This document shows positions 1 to 9,394 of a stretch of 64,000 bases of DNA, piece after piece. The notes beneath the pieces are model-generated. The model ran no database searches. It saw only the letters and a program-made list of their open reading frames with translations, and was not told where the DNA came from. The stretch comes from Leptofilum sp965223285 (GTDB taxonomy: Bacteria; Chloroflexota; Anaerolineae; Promineifilales; Promineifilaceae). The translations under genes were made by a program, and so were the position numbers. The stretch is from assembly GCF_965223285.1 (NCBI RefSeq), contig NZ_OZ244997.1:2046001-2110000 (forward strand), written 5' to 3'. Position 1 is the first letter of the stretch, and each line of letters opens with the position of its first letter.

Positions 1-2
1 TG

Positions 3-41
3 GGCGCAGACGAGATGGTAAGCCAGGCGCTTAGAGAATAA
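3..41 (+). CDS. C-terminal tail of an upstream gene (partial)
   Basis: The third forward frame is open from the window edge and ends GADEMVSQALRE-stop. This reads like the last residues of a protein whose body lies outside the window. It is too short to name and could be a chance frame. The 142 bases between this stop and the next gene show no other coding signal. Confidence 0.3.
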   Translation, partial: GADEMVSQALRE

Positions 42-183
42 GCTGGACAGGTCTGCCAGGTCGCCGCAGTTGGTATGCCAACCTCGTTGCCAATGTAGAA
101 TTGATATTCAAATAAGTTAGGGTTGTCGTTGGTAGTTGATACAAACCATTAACCACCAGCCACTACCACAAAGGAGTTAAATC

Positions 184-1074
184 ATGAAATTTGGCTTGCA
201 AATTGTACGTTTTGATTGGCCGGGTAGTCCGGCAAATATTGGCTCGAAGTTAGCAGAGATTGGCCAAACGGCCGAATCCGCCGGATTCGACAGCATTTGG
301 GTGATGGATCATTTCTTCCAGATGGACATGCCCGACATGGGCTTGAAGCCCGAAGAACCTATGCTAGATGGCTACACCGCACTGAGCTATCTGGCAGCAG
401 TGACAGAGCGGGCCCGCTTGGGCACCATGGTAACAGGCGTCAACTATCGCCATCCTGGGCATTTGCTGAAAATCGTCTCCAATCTGGACGTGCTGTCTGG
501 CGGGCGGGCTAACCTGGGCATTGGGGCAGGCTGGTACGAACGCGAGGCGCATGGGTTGGGCTTCCCCTTTCCACCGCTCAAGGAACGCTTTGAACGACTG
601 GAAGAAACGCTGCAAATTATGAAGCAGGTCTGGTCTGGCGATATTTCAGCCTACCAGGGCAAACATTATCATCTAGCCGAACCGATGAACAATCCCCAAC
701 CGCTGTCCAAACCACACCCGCCCATCCTCATTGGCGGCGCAGGCGAGAAGAAAACGCTGCGGCTGGTGGCGCAATACGCCGACGCCTGCAATCTGTTCGC
801 CTTCATGGGCAATGAGGAACTGGCGTGCAAACTAGACGTGCTAAAGCGTCACTGCGACGACGTGGGCCGGGATTACGCTGAGATTGAAAAGACGGCACTG
901 GGCTTTGTCATGTTAGGCGAAGGCGGCATGTCGCCGTCCGATGTGATTGGCATGTGCCGTGGACTGGCCGAGGTGGGCTTCGACTCTTTCATCTTTAGCC
1001 TGGGCAACGTGCATGATTTAGCCCCCATCGAAGTTATTGGCCGGGAGGTCATTCCGGCTGTGGCAGAGTTTTAG
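184..1074 (+). CDS. LLM-class F420-dependent oxidoreductase
   Basis: A 296-residue TIM-barrel protein of the luciferase-like monooxygenase superfamily, probably a cytosolic F420-dependent oxidoreductase with unknown substrate. Visible family features are the N-terminal barrel strand MKFGLQIV, the segment GFDSIWVMDHF, the LGTMVTGVNYRHPG strand, GRANLGIGAGWYEREA and PILIGGAGEKKTLRLVAQYAD. The length is normal for the F420 branch. The start is supported by AAGGAG eight bases before the ATG. A perfect 10-bp terminator hairpin follows, so the gene appears monocistronic. The family is well supported; FMN instead of F420 cannot be excluded from sequence alone. Confidence 0.88.
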   Translation: MKFGLQIVRFDWPGSPANIGSKLAEIGQTAESAGFDSIWVMDHFFQMDMPDMGLKPEEPMLDGYTALSYLAAVTERARLGTMVTGVNYRHPGHLLKIVSNLDVLSGGRANLGIGAGWYEREAHGLGFPFPPLKERFERLEETLQIMKQVWSGDISAYQGKHYHLAEPMNNPQPLSKPHPPILIGGAGEKKTLRLVAQYADACNLFAFMGNEELACKLDVLKRHCDDVGRDYAEIEKTALGFVMLGEGGMSPSDVIGMCRGLAEVGFDSFIFSLGNVHDLAPIEVIGREVIPAVAEF

Positions 1075-1103
1075 CAGCACTTTGGAGTTGATCAATGAAT
1101 GGA

Positions 1104-1128
1104 GTAAACCGCACCCTATGCGGTTTAC
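1104..1128 (+). terminator. Rho-independent terminator of the LLM oxidoreductase gene
   Basis: GTAAACCGCA and its perfect reverse complement TGCGGTTTAC enclose a 5-base loop and are followed by TTTATTTCTTTC. The right arm contains the stop codon of the convergent minus-strand gene. Confidence 0.75.
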
Positions 1129-2153
1129 TTTATTTCTTTCTTTGCAATCGGCACAAACCGATACGTTTTGCTCACTTCATCCACGCTAAACAAAGGGTGG
1201 TAGCGCGTTTGCACAGCCTCTAGCGGATAGATGAGTTGCTTCTTGTGCGTGGTTTCTAGGAGGTAGGTACGGCCGTTTTCCTCATAAGATACCCAAGCAT
1301 GTGAGAGCAAACGCCCCTCATTGCCATTGTCACCAAACGCAGTTCGCCCCACCACAAACTCTGCCGGAATGTTTAGCTCTTTCAGCTTGCGCCAGGCCCA
1401 CAAAGCGTGATCCTCGCAATCCCCTTGGCGGCGCGACTCAAATTCGCCGGGATGTTGCCACACGTCTCCCTGACCAAACAGCTCCCGATCCTGCACGTAT
1501 TCACACGCCTGTAGCCAGCGGCAAATATCATCCAGCGATTGCACCTTGACCTGACTTTCACCATTGAGGTAGTGGTCAAACGGCCGTCTCGATCCCGCCC
1601 CAAACTGCGTGTGATGCACCTTGGTGGCTTCCTTCTCGTAGCTCAGCGGCAGTTGGTAATGGTACATCATCATATCCAATATCTGCTGCACGGCGACGGG
1701 CATTTCTTGTTGGCTGATCCGCAGGGAACGGCCGTTTGCCAGCGTCAGCACCAGCACTTTGGTTGGTTCAGGGGATCGATTGTTTTTAATAGTTAGAAGT
1801 CGCAGCGACGAAAGATCATCCAGCAAAATTTCCTGCTTGTGGAACGGAAAGCGAAGCACAATTTTGTCTGGCAACAGGGTCAGCCGCCAGGTGAAGTAAA
1901 AACTTAAATATAAGAACAGCCCACTAATAAGCAGTGACCATAGAGCAAAGAAAACCATAAAAGCTGCTTCCAAGCCAGACGTATCGAAGGCACTCCAAAT
2001 GATGCCGCCCCCCACGAACCCACAAAGCAAGCTAATGCCCATGCTGAACAGAAGAGCCCGTAAACGGCCGTTCCACGTTTGCGGCAGCGGTTGGTGATCG
2101 TGTCGTTTTATCGTCATAACAGGTACAATCATATCCATATCTCTTACAATCAA
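1125..2153 (-). CDS. Membrane protein with transglutaminase-like cysteine domain
   Basis: A 342-residue protein. Two hydrophobic segments lie near residues 30-55 and 65-90, followed by a short PH-like stretch. A C-terminal transglutaminase-like domain covers about 190-330. The probable catalytic Cys is in RRQGDCEDHALWAW. The His is probably in LLSHAWVSYEENG, and an acidic partner may lie in LLETTHKK. This matches the bacterial transglutaminase/cysteine-peptidase fold, which acts on peptide or isopeptide bonds; the substrate is unknown. The topology suggests the catalytic domain sits on one face of the membrane. It converges on the LLM gene and is divergent from the HtrA-type gene. Confidence 0.65.
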   Translation of the reverse strand: MIVRDMDMIVPVMTIKRHDHQPLPQTWNGRLRALLFSMGISLLCGFVGGGIIWSAFDTSGLEAAFMVFFALWSLLISGLFLYLSFYFTWRLTLLPDKIVLRFPFHKQEILLDDLSSLRLLTIKNNRSPEPTKVLVLTLANGRSLRISQQEMPVAVQQILDMMMYHYQLPLSYEKEATKVHHTQFGAGSRRPFDHYLNGESQVKVQSLDDICRWLQACEYVQDRELFGQGDVWQHPGEFESRRQGDCEDHALWAWRKLKELNIPAEFVVGRTAFGDNGNEGRLLSHAWVSYEENGRTYLLETTHKKQLIYPLEAVQTRYHPLFSVDEVSKTYRFVPIAKKEIK

Positions 2154-2287
2154 AATGGCATATTAACTAAAAATAATTTCTCATGCGCGGTTTAAGTCAT
2201 GTTTATTCTTTTTTTACAACTTTGTGTGAAAATCAATCTTGCACAAAAATCACAAAATCAACGCATAAGCGCTTGGAGGTTTTACCC

Positions 2288-3613
2288 GTGAAAAGAACAA
2301 CTCTCTCGCTCACATTGCTGGCTCTGTTTGGACTGCTGCTTGTGGCCTGTGGTGGTGCCCCCGCTGCACCAGTGGCCGATACTGATACGGCCGTTATCAA
2401 TGAAACCGGCACTGATGATGGTATCGTCAATACGGCAGCTCAAACGAATGTCGTGGTTGATGAGGCGGCGCAGGATACGGCCGTTGCTGGCGACATCGTC
2501 ACCACCCAAACCTACATCAACCTGTACAACCAGCTCAACCGCTCCGTCGTCAACATTCAGGTTGTTGCTGAAGGCAGTGCCTTCAATCTCGACCAATTTG
2601 AAATCATTCCCAATCCCAACGACCCAGATGACGATGAGTTAGAATTGCCAGACGATTTCCACCAGGAGCTAGAAGCAATACCGCAGCAATCACAAGGCTC
2701 TGGCTTTGTCTACGATAAAGCCGGCCACATCATCACCAACAACCACGTTGTAGCTGACGCTATCAACATCACCGTCATTTTCTCCGATGACACCGAAGCT
2801 GAAGCTGAAATTGTAGGCGCAGACCCTGGATCAGATTTGGCCGTTATCAAAGTAGATGTCGATCCAGACCGCCTATTCCCGGTCACCATTGGCAATTCGG
2901 ATGACCTGCAAGTTGGGCAACTTGTTGCCGCCATCGGCAATCCGTTTGGCCTTTCTGGCTCGATGAGCACCGGCATCATCTCCGGCTTGGGACGCTTGCT
3001 GCCAGGCGGCGCAGCCGCACCAGGTGGCCAACGCTTCAACATTCCAGACATCATCCAAACCGACACCGCCATCAACCCCGGCAACTCTGGTGGTCCATTG
3101 CTCAACCTGAGTGGTGAAGTGATCGGCGTCAACACCGCCATTCAAACCAATGGCACCGCCTTTGGTGCGACGCCCAGCTTTGGCGGCATCAGCTACGTGG
3201 TGCCCTCCAACATCGTCACCCAGGTTGTGCCTCAGCTCATTGAAAACGGCGAAATCGCCTACCCCTGGTTGGGCATCAGTGTCGCATATCCTACATTAGA
3301 TGACGATCTGGCTCGCGCCATGAATCTACCCATTGAACAAAATGGCGTTCTTATTTCCCAGGTCATTGAGGGTAGTCCAGCAGACGAAGCTGGCCTGCGC
3401 GGCAGTGAAGAGCAAACCACAATCAATGGCTTTAATGCCTTCATCGGCGGCGACGTTATCACCAAGATGAATGATGAGGTGATCAACGATTTTGACGATC
3501 TGCTAACGTACATCGTGCGCCGCACCAGCGTGGGGCAAACCGTTACTCTGGAAATTATTCGCGATGGCGAGCCGCTAACCGTCGAAGTGACACTTGAGGC
3601 ACGGCCAGAGTAA
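2288..3613 (+). CDS. HtrA/DegP-type S1C serine protease lipoprotein with PDZ domain
   Basis: A secreted quality-control protease of about 441 residues. I place the start at the GTG at 2288, with TTGGAGG about eight bases upstream. This gives a clean lipoprotein signal (LLALFGLLLVAC) with lipobox Cys, which the longer frame from 2183 would bury. The trypsin-like domain shows His in IITNNHVVADA, Asp in GSDLAVIKVD and Ser in NPGNSGGPLLNLSG. A PDZ domain follows (PWLGISVAYP through VTLEIIRDGEPL). A low-complexity acidic linker separates anchor and protease. The thioredoxin-TPR gene follows after a long hairpin, so the two may form a protein-folding unit. Confidence 0.9.
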   Translation: MKRTTLSLTLLALFGLLLVACGGAPAAPVADTDTAVINETGTDDGIVNTAAQTNVVVDEAAQDTAVAGDIVTTQTYINLYNQLNRSVVNIQVVAEGSAFNLDQFEIIPNPNDPDDDELELPDDFHQELEAIPQQSQGSGFVYDKAGHIITNNHVVADAINITVIFSDDTEAEAEIVGADPGSDLAVIKVDVDPDRLFPVTIGNSDDLQVGQLVAAIGNPFGLSGSMSTGIISGLGRLLPGGAAAPGGQRFNIPDIIQTDTAINPGNSGGPLLNLSGEVIGVNTAIQTNGTAFGATPSFGGISYVVPSNIVTQVVPQLIENGEIAYPWLGISVAYPTLDDDLARAMNLPIEQNGVLISQVIEGSPADEAGLRGSEEQTTINGFNAFIGGDVITKMNDEVINDFDDLLTYIVRRTSVGQTVTLEIIRDGEPLTVEVTLEARPE

Positions 3614-3620
3614 AAAGTAT

Positions 3621-3681
3621 GCGAGTTTGCAGGTGGCAGGTGTGTGGTGTTACATGCACACTTGCCTACCTGCACACTCGC
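3621..3681 (+). repeat. Long imperfect hairpin between protease and thioredoxin genes
   Basis: GCGAGT/ACTCGC and TGCAGGT/ACCTGCA pair in nested fashion, with an inner GTGTG/CACAC, giving a stem of about 20 pairs with small bulges. No clear T-tract follows, so it may be a processing or attenuation hairpin or a dispersed repeat instead of a simple terminator. Confidence 0.55.
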
Positions 3682-3730
3682 CTCCTTCATGCTAAAATTC
3701 CAATCAAGACCACGCAACGAGGTTATTCCC

Positions 3731-4549
3731 GTGATTATTGATGTCAATGAAGAAACTTTTATTCAGGACGTATTAGAGCAGTCCGAGGAGCTGCCGGTTA
3801 TTGTCGATTTTTGGGCACCTTGGTGTGGCCCCTGCCGCATGTTAAGCCCTGTTTTAGAGCGTCTAGCAGAAGACTCCAGCCTGAATTTTGTATTGGCCAA
3901 AGTAAATGTAGACAACAATCCCAATTTGTCTATGCAATATCGTGTACAAAGTATTCCGGCCGTTCTTGCCTTTGTGGATGGTGAGGTGGCCGATGAGTTT
4001 ATTGGCGTACAGCCAGAGCCAAAAATTCGCCAATTTATACAGCAGCTCATCCCCAGCGAGCTGGATGAAGCTCTAAGTGATATTCAGAGCCTGCTGGGAA
4101 CGCGCCACTGGGCCAAGGCAGAGCAAGCGTTGCGCGAACTCATTGAAGAATATCCAGAGCGGCCAGATGTTGCTCTAAATTTAGCGAAGGCGTTGCTGGC
4201 ACAGGGTGAAGGGTGTGAGGCACGTGAATTGTTAGCTGGCCTTAAAGATGGCCAGGAGCTTGTTGAGGCAGAAAAGCTACGGCCGTTAGCCAACTATCTT
4301 TGCCTGGTATCTGAAGATTTAACGGATGAGGAAGAGCTATCTGTATTAGAGATTCAATATCGGCAGGGGGCACGCTTGATTAGCCGGGGCAATTTGCCTG
4401 CGGCGTTGGACGGGCTGTTAGATGTGCTGCGGCAGGACAAACGATACGGTGAGGCGCGGCAAGTCATGCTGGCCATGTTTGCCTTGCTGGGCGACGAGGA
4501 CGACCTGACGCAATCATATCGCACCGAGTTGGCCTCGGTACTGTATTAA
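3731..4549 (+). CDS. Thioredoxin with C-terminal TPR region (YbbN/CnoX-like)
   Basis: About 272 residues from the GTG at 3731, which has CGAGGTT upstream and begins just before the thioredoxin fold; the open frame from 3644 adds an unlikely leader. The N-terminal thioredoxin domain (about 1-105) has the full redox motif FWAPWCGPCRM and the cis-Pro loop SIPAVLAF. The rest is helical, with repeats resembling TPRs (HWAKAEQALRELIEEYPERPDV; NLAKALLAQGEG; NLPAALDGLLDVLRQDKRYGEA). This architecture is that of YbbN (CnoX), a cytosolic holdase/redox chaperone. YbbN of E. coli lacks a full CxxC, whereas this protein retains it. Its position after an HtrA-type protease fits protein quality control. Confidence 0.85.
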   Translation: MIIDVNEETFIQDVLEQSEELPVIVDFWAPWCGPCRMLSPVLERLAEDSSLNFVLAKVNVDNNPNLSMQYRVQSIPAVLAFVDGEVADEFIGVQPEPKIRQFIQQLIPSELDEALSDIQSLLGTRHWAKAEQALRELIEEYPERPDVALNLAKALLAQGEGCEARELLAGLKDGQELVEAEKLRPLANYLCLVSEDLTDEEELSVLEIQYRQGARLISRGNLPAALDGLLDVLRQDKRYGEARQVMLAMFALLGDEDDLTQSYRTELASVLY

Positions 4550-4585
4550 TCCCGGCTCCTCACATCGACCACAAATTCAAAAGCG

Positions 4586-5512
4586 ATGAGTGAGCAAAAC
4601 CTTATTGATTGGCTCCTGGAAGGGGATGTTTCGGTTCAATATCAGGTTCATCGTGATTTGTTGGCAACCGAGAACCCAGACCTGCGAGATCGCATTGCCA
4701 CCGAAGGATGGGGGGCTAAGTTTCTCAGCTTTCGTAAGAAGGAAGGGCACTGGGGTGATCGCTTTTATCAGCCAAAATGGATTTCAACACATTACACAAT
4801 TTTAGATTTAAAGAACCTTGCCATATCCCCAAAAACCGACGTAATCAGACAATCTATTGTACAAGTGTTAGAAACAGTCAAAGGGCCAGACGGGGGAATC
4901 TACCCAATTGGAGCAGAAAAGAAAAGCGATGTTTGCTTGAATGGTATGTTCTTAAACTATGCTGCCTATTTCCAAATGGCAGAAGATGCTCTTCGCTCAA
5001 TCGTTGATTTCCTGCTGGCGCAACACATGGACGATGGTGGTTTCAACTGTTTCTCCAATACAAGGGGAGCGATACATAGCTCACTGCACTCGACGATTTC
5101 AGTTATCGAAGGAATTTTTGAGTATGCAGCAAACGGCTATCAATACAGAGTTGAAGAGCTACAGAAAGCGGAAGCCCAGGCAAGGGAATTTATATTGCAG
5201 CATAGGCTCTTTCGCTCTGACAAGACGGGCCAGATCATTGATAAGAAAATGTTGATGCTCTCTTATCCATCACGCTGGAAGTATGACATATTGCGCGCCC
5301 TGGATTATTTTCAATTCGCAGGTATTAGCTACGATCCACGATTGCAGGATGCGCTCGATATATTGAAGAAAAAAAGGCGGAAAGATAATACGTGGCCAGT
5401 TCAGGCAAAACATCCGGGCCAAACTCATTTTGACATGGAGAAAACTGGTGGCCCAAGCCGTTGGAACACGCTGAGGGCATTACGAGTCTTAAAGCATTTC
5501 GATAGCTTGTAG
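4586..5512 (+). CDS. Prenyltransferase/squalene-oxidase-repeat-like protein, function unknown
   Basis: A 308-residue all-helical protein with segments resembling the toroidal alpha/alpha repeats of terpene cyclases and prenyltransferases: VKGPDGGIYPIG, HMDDGGFNCFS, KKRRKDNTWPVQ and GPSRWNTLRALRVLK. No DxDD or DxxDD catalytic motif was seen, so enzymatic cyclase activity is not supported. There is no convincing Shine-Dalgarno sequence. The gene is more AT-rich than its neighbours and contains no copy of the ACGGCCGT octamer, which suggests later acquisition. It stands alone between the thioredoxin and RluA-type genes. Confidence 0.55.
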   Translation: MSEQNLIDWLLEGDVSVQYQVHRDLLATENPDLRDRIATEGWGAKFLSFRKKEGHWGDRFYQPKWISTHYTILDLKNLAISPKTDVIRQSIVQVLETVKGPDGGIYPIGAEKKSDVCLNGMFLNYAAYFQMAEDALRSIVDFLLAQHMDDGGFNCFSNTRGAIHSSLHSTISVIEGIFEYAANGYQYRVEELQKAEAQAREFILQHRLFRSDKTGQIIDKKMLMLSYPSRWKYDILRALDYFQFAGISYDPRLQDALDILKKKRRKDNTWPVQAKHPGQTHFDMEKTGGPSRWNTLRALRVLKHFDSL

Positions 5513-5580
5513 CAATTGACTAGCAAGGAGACAGATGTTTCCGAGCGTTCGGCACATTCGCTCTGCGTGGTTTAGTTTGT

Positions 5581-6525
5581 ATGATTGTTTCTTCAAAGGT
5601 TACGGCCGTATTCCACCAAAAACCGCTGCTAGATTATTTGGCAGGCCGCTTTACCTACCAAACGCCAGAGACGTGGCAAGCACGTATTGAGGCGGGGGAG
5701 GTGAGCTGCAACGGCCGTATCGCCACGCCCCAACAAATCGTCCACCAGGGAGATGTGGTTGCCTGCAATCTGCCCAATCCGCCACTGCCCGACGTGAACC
5801 TGAACTACCAAGTTGTATATGAAGATAAGTGGCTGCTGGCGGTGAACAAGCCGGGTAATTTGAAGGTGCATGGACACGGCCGTTTCATCCAGGCAAACCT
5901 CATCTACCAACTACGCCACAATCACACGCCCCCCTACCCAGAAGCCATGCTTATTAATCGGCTAGATCGGGATACCTCCGGCATTGTGCTGCTGGCGCGA
6001 GACGCCGACACGCTGCGCACTGTGCAAACCCAATTTGCTGAACGCACCGTACAAAAAACGTACCTTGCCGTCATCCACGGCATCCCAAATTGGCAAACCC
6101 GCGAGGTTGATTTGCCAATTGGCCGCCTACCAAGTGCAGAGGGAGTTTACCGTTTCGGTATTGCGGAAGATGGGAAACCAGCGCAAACAACCGTAGAGTT
6201 GATACAGTCGTTCTCTCCCAATTACACCTTTGTGCGCCTCACGCCCACAACCGGACGCACCCATCAACTGCGTGTTCATCTGGCGGAATTGGGGTATCCC
6301 ATCGTTGGCGACCGACTGTATACCATGAGCGATGCAGAATATCTTGCCTGGTGCGAGGACAAAAGCAGCGACAATGCGCCCCTGCTTCGCCACGCCCTGC
6401 ACTGCGCCGAGACGACGATTTGGCACCCATACTTGGAACGGCCGTTCACCTTTAATGCCCCCCTTGCCTCAGACATCCTTACCTTCTTGCAATCCCTGAC
6501 ACCAAATTTCGCCGATGTCGTCTGA
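5581..6525 (+). CDS. RluA-family RNA pseudouridine synthase
   Basis: A 314-residue cytosolic enzyme converting specific uridines of rRNA or tRNA to pseudouridine. An N-terminal S4-like RNA-binding segment (about 15-75; TWQARIEAGEVSCNGR) precedes the catalytic domain with the family motif INRLDRDTSGIVLLARDA, which contains the catalytic Asp. Later conserved blocks are KTYLAVIHGIP and TGRTHQLRVHLAELGYPIVGDRLY. Specificity among RluA, RluC and RluD types cannot be decided. The stop overlaps the start of the next gene by 11 bases, so the two are probably co-translated. Confidence 0.88.
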   Translation: MIVSSKVTAVFHQKPLLDYLAGRFTYQTPETWQARIEAGEVSCNGRIATPQQIVHQGDVVACNLPNPPLPDVNLNYQVVYEDKWLLAVNKPGNLKVHGHGRFIQANLIYQLRHNHTPPYPEAMLINRLDRDTSGIVLLARDADTLRTVQTQFAERTVQKTYLAVIHGIPNWQTREVDLPIGRLPSAEGVYRFGIAEDGKPAQTTVELIQSFSPNYTFVRLTPTTGRTHQLRVHLAELGYPIVGDRLYTMSDAEYLAWCEDKSSDNAPLLRHALHCAETTIWHPYLERPFTFNAPLASDILTFLQSLTPNFADVV

Positions 6526-7138
6526 GTTCACTCATGCCTACTGGATTGGCGGCTCCCCCTGTGCGGGTAAAAGCACCATCGCCCAGCGACTGGCTGCGCA
6601 ATATAGCCTACACCTTTATCAGTGCGACACGGAATTTGAACATCACCTCAGACAGAGCACGGCTGAGGCTTCCCCAACCATTCATCATTTGCACCAGCTA
6701 AGTTGCGATGAGCTGTGGCTGCGCCCCGTCACCGAGCAGCTAAACACCGAGATTGCTTACCATGCAGAGCGATTTGAATTGATTCTGGCCGATTTGTGTC
6801 GATTGCCAACTGAGCCAGTTTTGGTAGAGGGTGCGGAGTTGATGCCAACGGCCGTATTTCCCCTCTTAACTCGCACCAACCAAGCCATCTGGCTGGTACC
6901 GACGGCCGACTTCCAGCGACACCATTATGCTCAACGCCCCTGGATTCATGAGGTGCTGCGCGAATGCAGCCAGCCAGCCCAAGCGTTTGAAAATTGGATG
7001 CAAAGAGATATTGCCTATGCGAACTGGGTGCAGCAAGAAACGACCGTTCGCAACCTAAATTGTCTCATTGTGGATGGTTCCCATTCAATTGAGGAAAATT
7101 GCCAAAGAGTTGCGGAATCACTTCAGCTTCCCGACTAA
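6515..7138 (+). CDS. P-loop kinase-like protein of unknown substrate
   Basis: A 207-residue protein with an N-terminal Walker A motif GGSPCAGKSTIAQRLA, followed by a helical insertion and a Walker B-like strand ILADLCRLP/VLVEGAELMP. This resembles small nucleoside-kinase/AAA-type P-loop proteins that phosphorylate small molecules, but no substrate signature is recognisable. It overlaps the RluA-type gene by 11 bases. Its stop overlaps by a few bases the stop of the convergent molybdopterin gene. Confidence 0.6.
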   Translation: MSSEFTHAYWIGGSPCAGKSTIAQRLAAQYSLHLYQCDTEFEHHLRQSTAEASPTIHHLHQLSCDELWLRPVTEQLNTEIAYHAERFELILADLCRLPTEPVLVEGAELMPTAVFPLLTRTNQAIWLVPTADFQRHHYAQRPWIHEVLRECSQPAQAFENWMQRDIAYANWVQQETTVRNLNCLIVDGSHSIEENCQRVAESLQLPD

Positions 7139-9216
7139 TCAAGGCACCTAAGCCACACACGACTGCTGTGGAAGGTGCTTTGTCCCGCCATGTCCCCTAA
7201 TGCATCTGAGGTGAGCCAGTTGACGTTACGGCCGTTGCTCCACTTGCTCCACCTACCCTTGGGCGAGACCACCACGCCGCGCCGCACGCCATCGGTCACT
7301 TTGGCTTTGAGGTCACAATAACCACGGCCGTTTTCCAACCGAACCATCTCCCCAGTCTGAATATCCAATCGAGCGGCATCATCAGGATGAATCTCCACAA
7401 ACGGCTCCCCCTCCCGCGCCACTAAGCCATCCTGATTAGCAAAGGTGCTGGTCGTAAAGTGGTGGGACGCTGGCGAAATGAGCGTGAACGCTTGGTCTGA
7501 AGGGAAACGGCCGTTCAACATCACCCCATCCTCCCCACCAGAATCCAGTTCAGCACGCCAACCTGGGAGTGGGTCTAGCCCCATTTCGGCCATCGTTTGT
7601 GAATACAGTTCAACCTTGCCGCTTGGGGTGGGAAAACGGCCGTCGGCAAAAGGCACGTCTGGCTCAATGGTGAACGGCAGCGTGCCTTCTTGCCTGAGCC
7701 GCACCAGCGTAATACCTGCCAGCACGGGATTGGTTACAGCCGTTGCCGTCAACACCTCCTCCAGCACCTCGTCAGCAGACTGGTGCAACCACGGCTCGGT
7801 AAAGCCCATCTCAGTAGCTAATAGCTGCATCACGCTCCAGTTACTCTTGCTCTCGCCAAGCGGCGGGATGGCAGGCTGGTTGTACGTCAGGTAAGTGTGG
7901 CCGTACCCTTTGTGCAGATCGGTATGCTCCAACTGGCTGGTGGCGGGCAGCACGATATCTGCTAATTCAGCCGTGTCCGTCATGAACAGCTCATGAACCA
8001 CCGTAAATAAGTCCTCTCGCCGCATCCCCTCGGCCACCCGGCCCGCGTTGGGGGCAATCGCTGCCGGGTTGGAACCAAAGACAAACAAGGATTTGATAGG
8101 CGGATCATCAACTTCGCCCAGCAGCGCGGCTCCCAGCCGATTCATGTTCACACTGCGCCCCGGCGGCGGGCATAATGATGCTTTCCCCACCGCTTCGCCA
8201 TCCCACTGCAAATAGCCGCTGGTGCTGTACGCTAGGCCGCCGCCGCGACGGCCGTACTGTCCCGTCATCGCTGGCAAGGCACAAATGGCCCGCACCGTCT
8301 GCCCGCCGTTAAAGTTACGCTGCAAACCGTCGGCTATCTTGATAAGGGCTGGGGTTGTTTCTGCATACAATCTGGCCAATTTGGCAATATTGTTCACCGA
8401 CACGCCAGTGATGGCCGCCACCCGCACCAGCGGATATTCATCCAGCCGCGCTTTTAATTCCGGCCACCCCACGCTATTTGCCACCAGCCACGCCTCATCG
8501 TGCAAGCCAAGCTGCACCAGATGATTGGCCATGCCCAACGCCAATGCGCCATCGCTACCTGGCTTCGGCGCAATGTGCCAGTCTGCCAGCTTGGCCGTGC
8601 GCGTCCGGCGCGGGTCGATGACGATAACCTGGGTGCCACTTTTACGCGCTTGCAGCAGATGCGGCATAAAGTGCGGTGCCGTGCTCACTGGGTTGTGTCC
8701 CCAAATAATGACCAGCTTACTGTGCTGCACATCTTCATACCGCTGGCTGCGTCGGCTGCCCAGCGTCGCTTCCACCACAAATTCGGCTGCCGCACCGCAA
8801 ATGGTGCGCTCTAACTGACTAGCCCCCAAGCGGTTCCAGAAACGGCCGTTCACCACCCCCATTTGCAGCAAGCCCAGCGTCCCACTGTAACTGTAGGGCA
8901 AAATCGCCTCTGCGCCATGCTCGGCAGTAATCGCTCGCCAGCGGCTGCCAATCTCGCCAATCGCTTCGTCCCAGCTTATGCGCTGCCACTGGCCGCTTCC
9001 CTTTGGCCCCACGCGCCGCAACGGATAGGTTAGGCGGTCTGGGTGGTAAACATGGTTGAGATACGGCCGTACTTTCGCACACAGCCAGCCCTGGGTGATG
9101 GGATGGTCTGGGTCGGCGTAAAATTTGACGGCACGGCCGTTTTCTACTTCGGTCACAATGCCGCAGGTATCAGGGCAATCATGTGGGCAAGCCCCGCGCA
9201 CAAGCTGAGTAGCCAT
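7135..9216 (-). CDS. Molybdopterin-dependent oxidoreductase with N-terminal [4Fe-4S] site
   Basis: A 693-residue protein of the DMSO-reductase (Mo/W-bisPGD) superfamily. The N-terminal iron-sulfur site reads RGACPHDCPDTCGI with the fourth Cys in GWLCAK. Then come the pterin-binding blocks ISWDEAIGEIGSRW, IIWGHNPVSTAPH, VIDPRRTRTA and KSLFVFGSNPAA. The C-terminal molybdopterin dinucleotide-binding domain includes LISPASHHFTTSTFANQDG and VEIHPDDAARLDIQTGEMV. There is no twin-arginine signal, so it is probably cytosolic. No electron-transfer subunit lies beside it. The substrate cannot be assigned: formate dehydrogenase-like, thiosulfate/polysulfide reductase-like and other types share these motifs. 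Confidence 0.85.
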   Translation of the reverse strand: MATQLVRGACPHDCPDTCGIVTEVENGRAVKFYADPDHPITQGWLCAKVRPYLNHVYHPDRLTYPLRRVGPKGSGQWQRISWDEAIGEIGSRWRAITAEHGAEAILPYSYSGTLGLLQMGVVNGRFWNRLGASQLERTICGAAAEFVVEATLGSRRSQRYEDVQHSKLVIIWGHNPVSTAPHFMPHLLQARKSGTQVIVIDPRRTRTAKLADWHIAPKPGSDGALALGMANHLVQLGLHDEAWLVANSVGWPELKARLDEYPLVRVAAITGVSVNNIAKLARLYAETTPALIKIADGLQRNFNGGQTVRAICALPAMTGQYGRRGGGLAYSTSGYLQWDGEAVGKASLCPPPGRSVNMNRLGAALLGEVDDPPIKSLFVFGSNPAAIAPNAGRVAEGMRREDLFTVVHELFMTDTAELADIVLPATSQLEHTDLHKGYGHTYLTYNQPAIPPLGESKSNWSVMQLLATEMGFTEPWLHQSADEVLEEVLTATAVTNPVLAGITLVRLRQEGTLPFTIEPDVPFADGRFPTPSGKVELYSQTMAEMGLDPLPGWRAELDSGGEDGVMLNGRFPSDQAFTLISPASHHFTTSTFANQDGLVAREGEPFVEIHPDDAARLDIQTGEMVRLENGRGYCDLKAKVTDGVRRGVVVSPKGRWSKWSNGRNVNWLTSDALGDMAGQSTFHSSRVWLRCLD

Positions 9217-9394
9217 CTTTCACCTCTTAATTCTCTATCGAAAGATTTTACCATCAAGGAATAGAACGAGGGCAGCGTAAGTATGGCAGTATTGCCAAAA
9301 GAAGAAGGAAACGGAACCAAACCAGCCATTTATACGTTATGAACACCACACATTTCGTCTATTTTCCAACAATTGCTTTGTAAAAAGGTGACCC

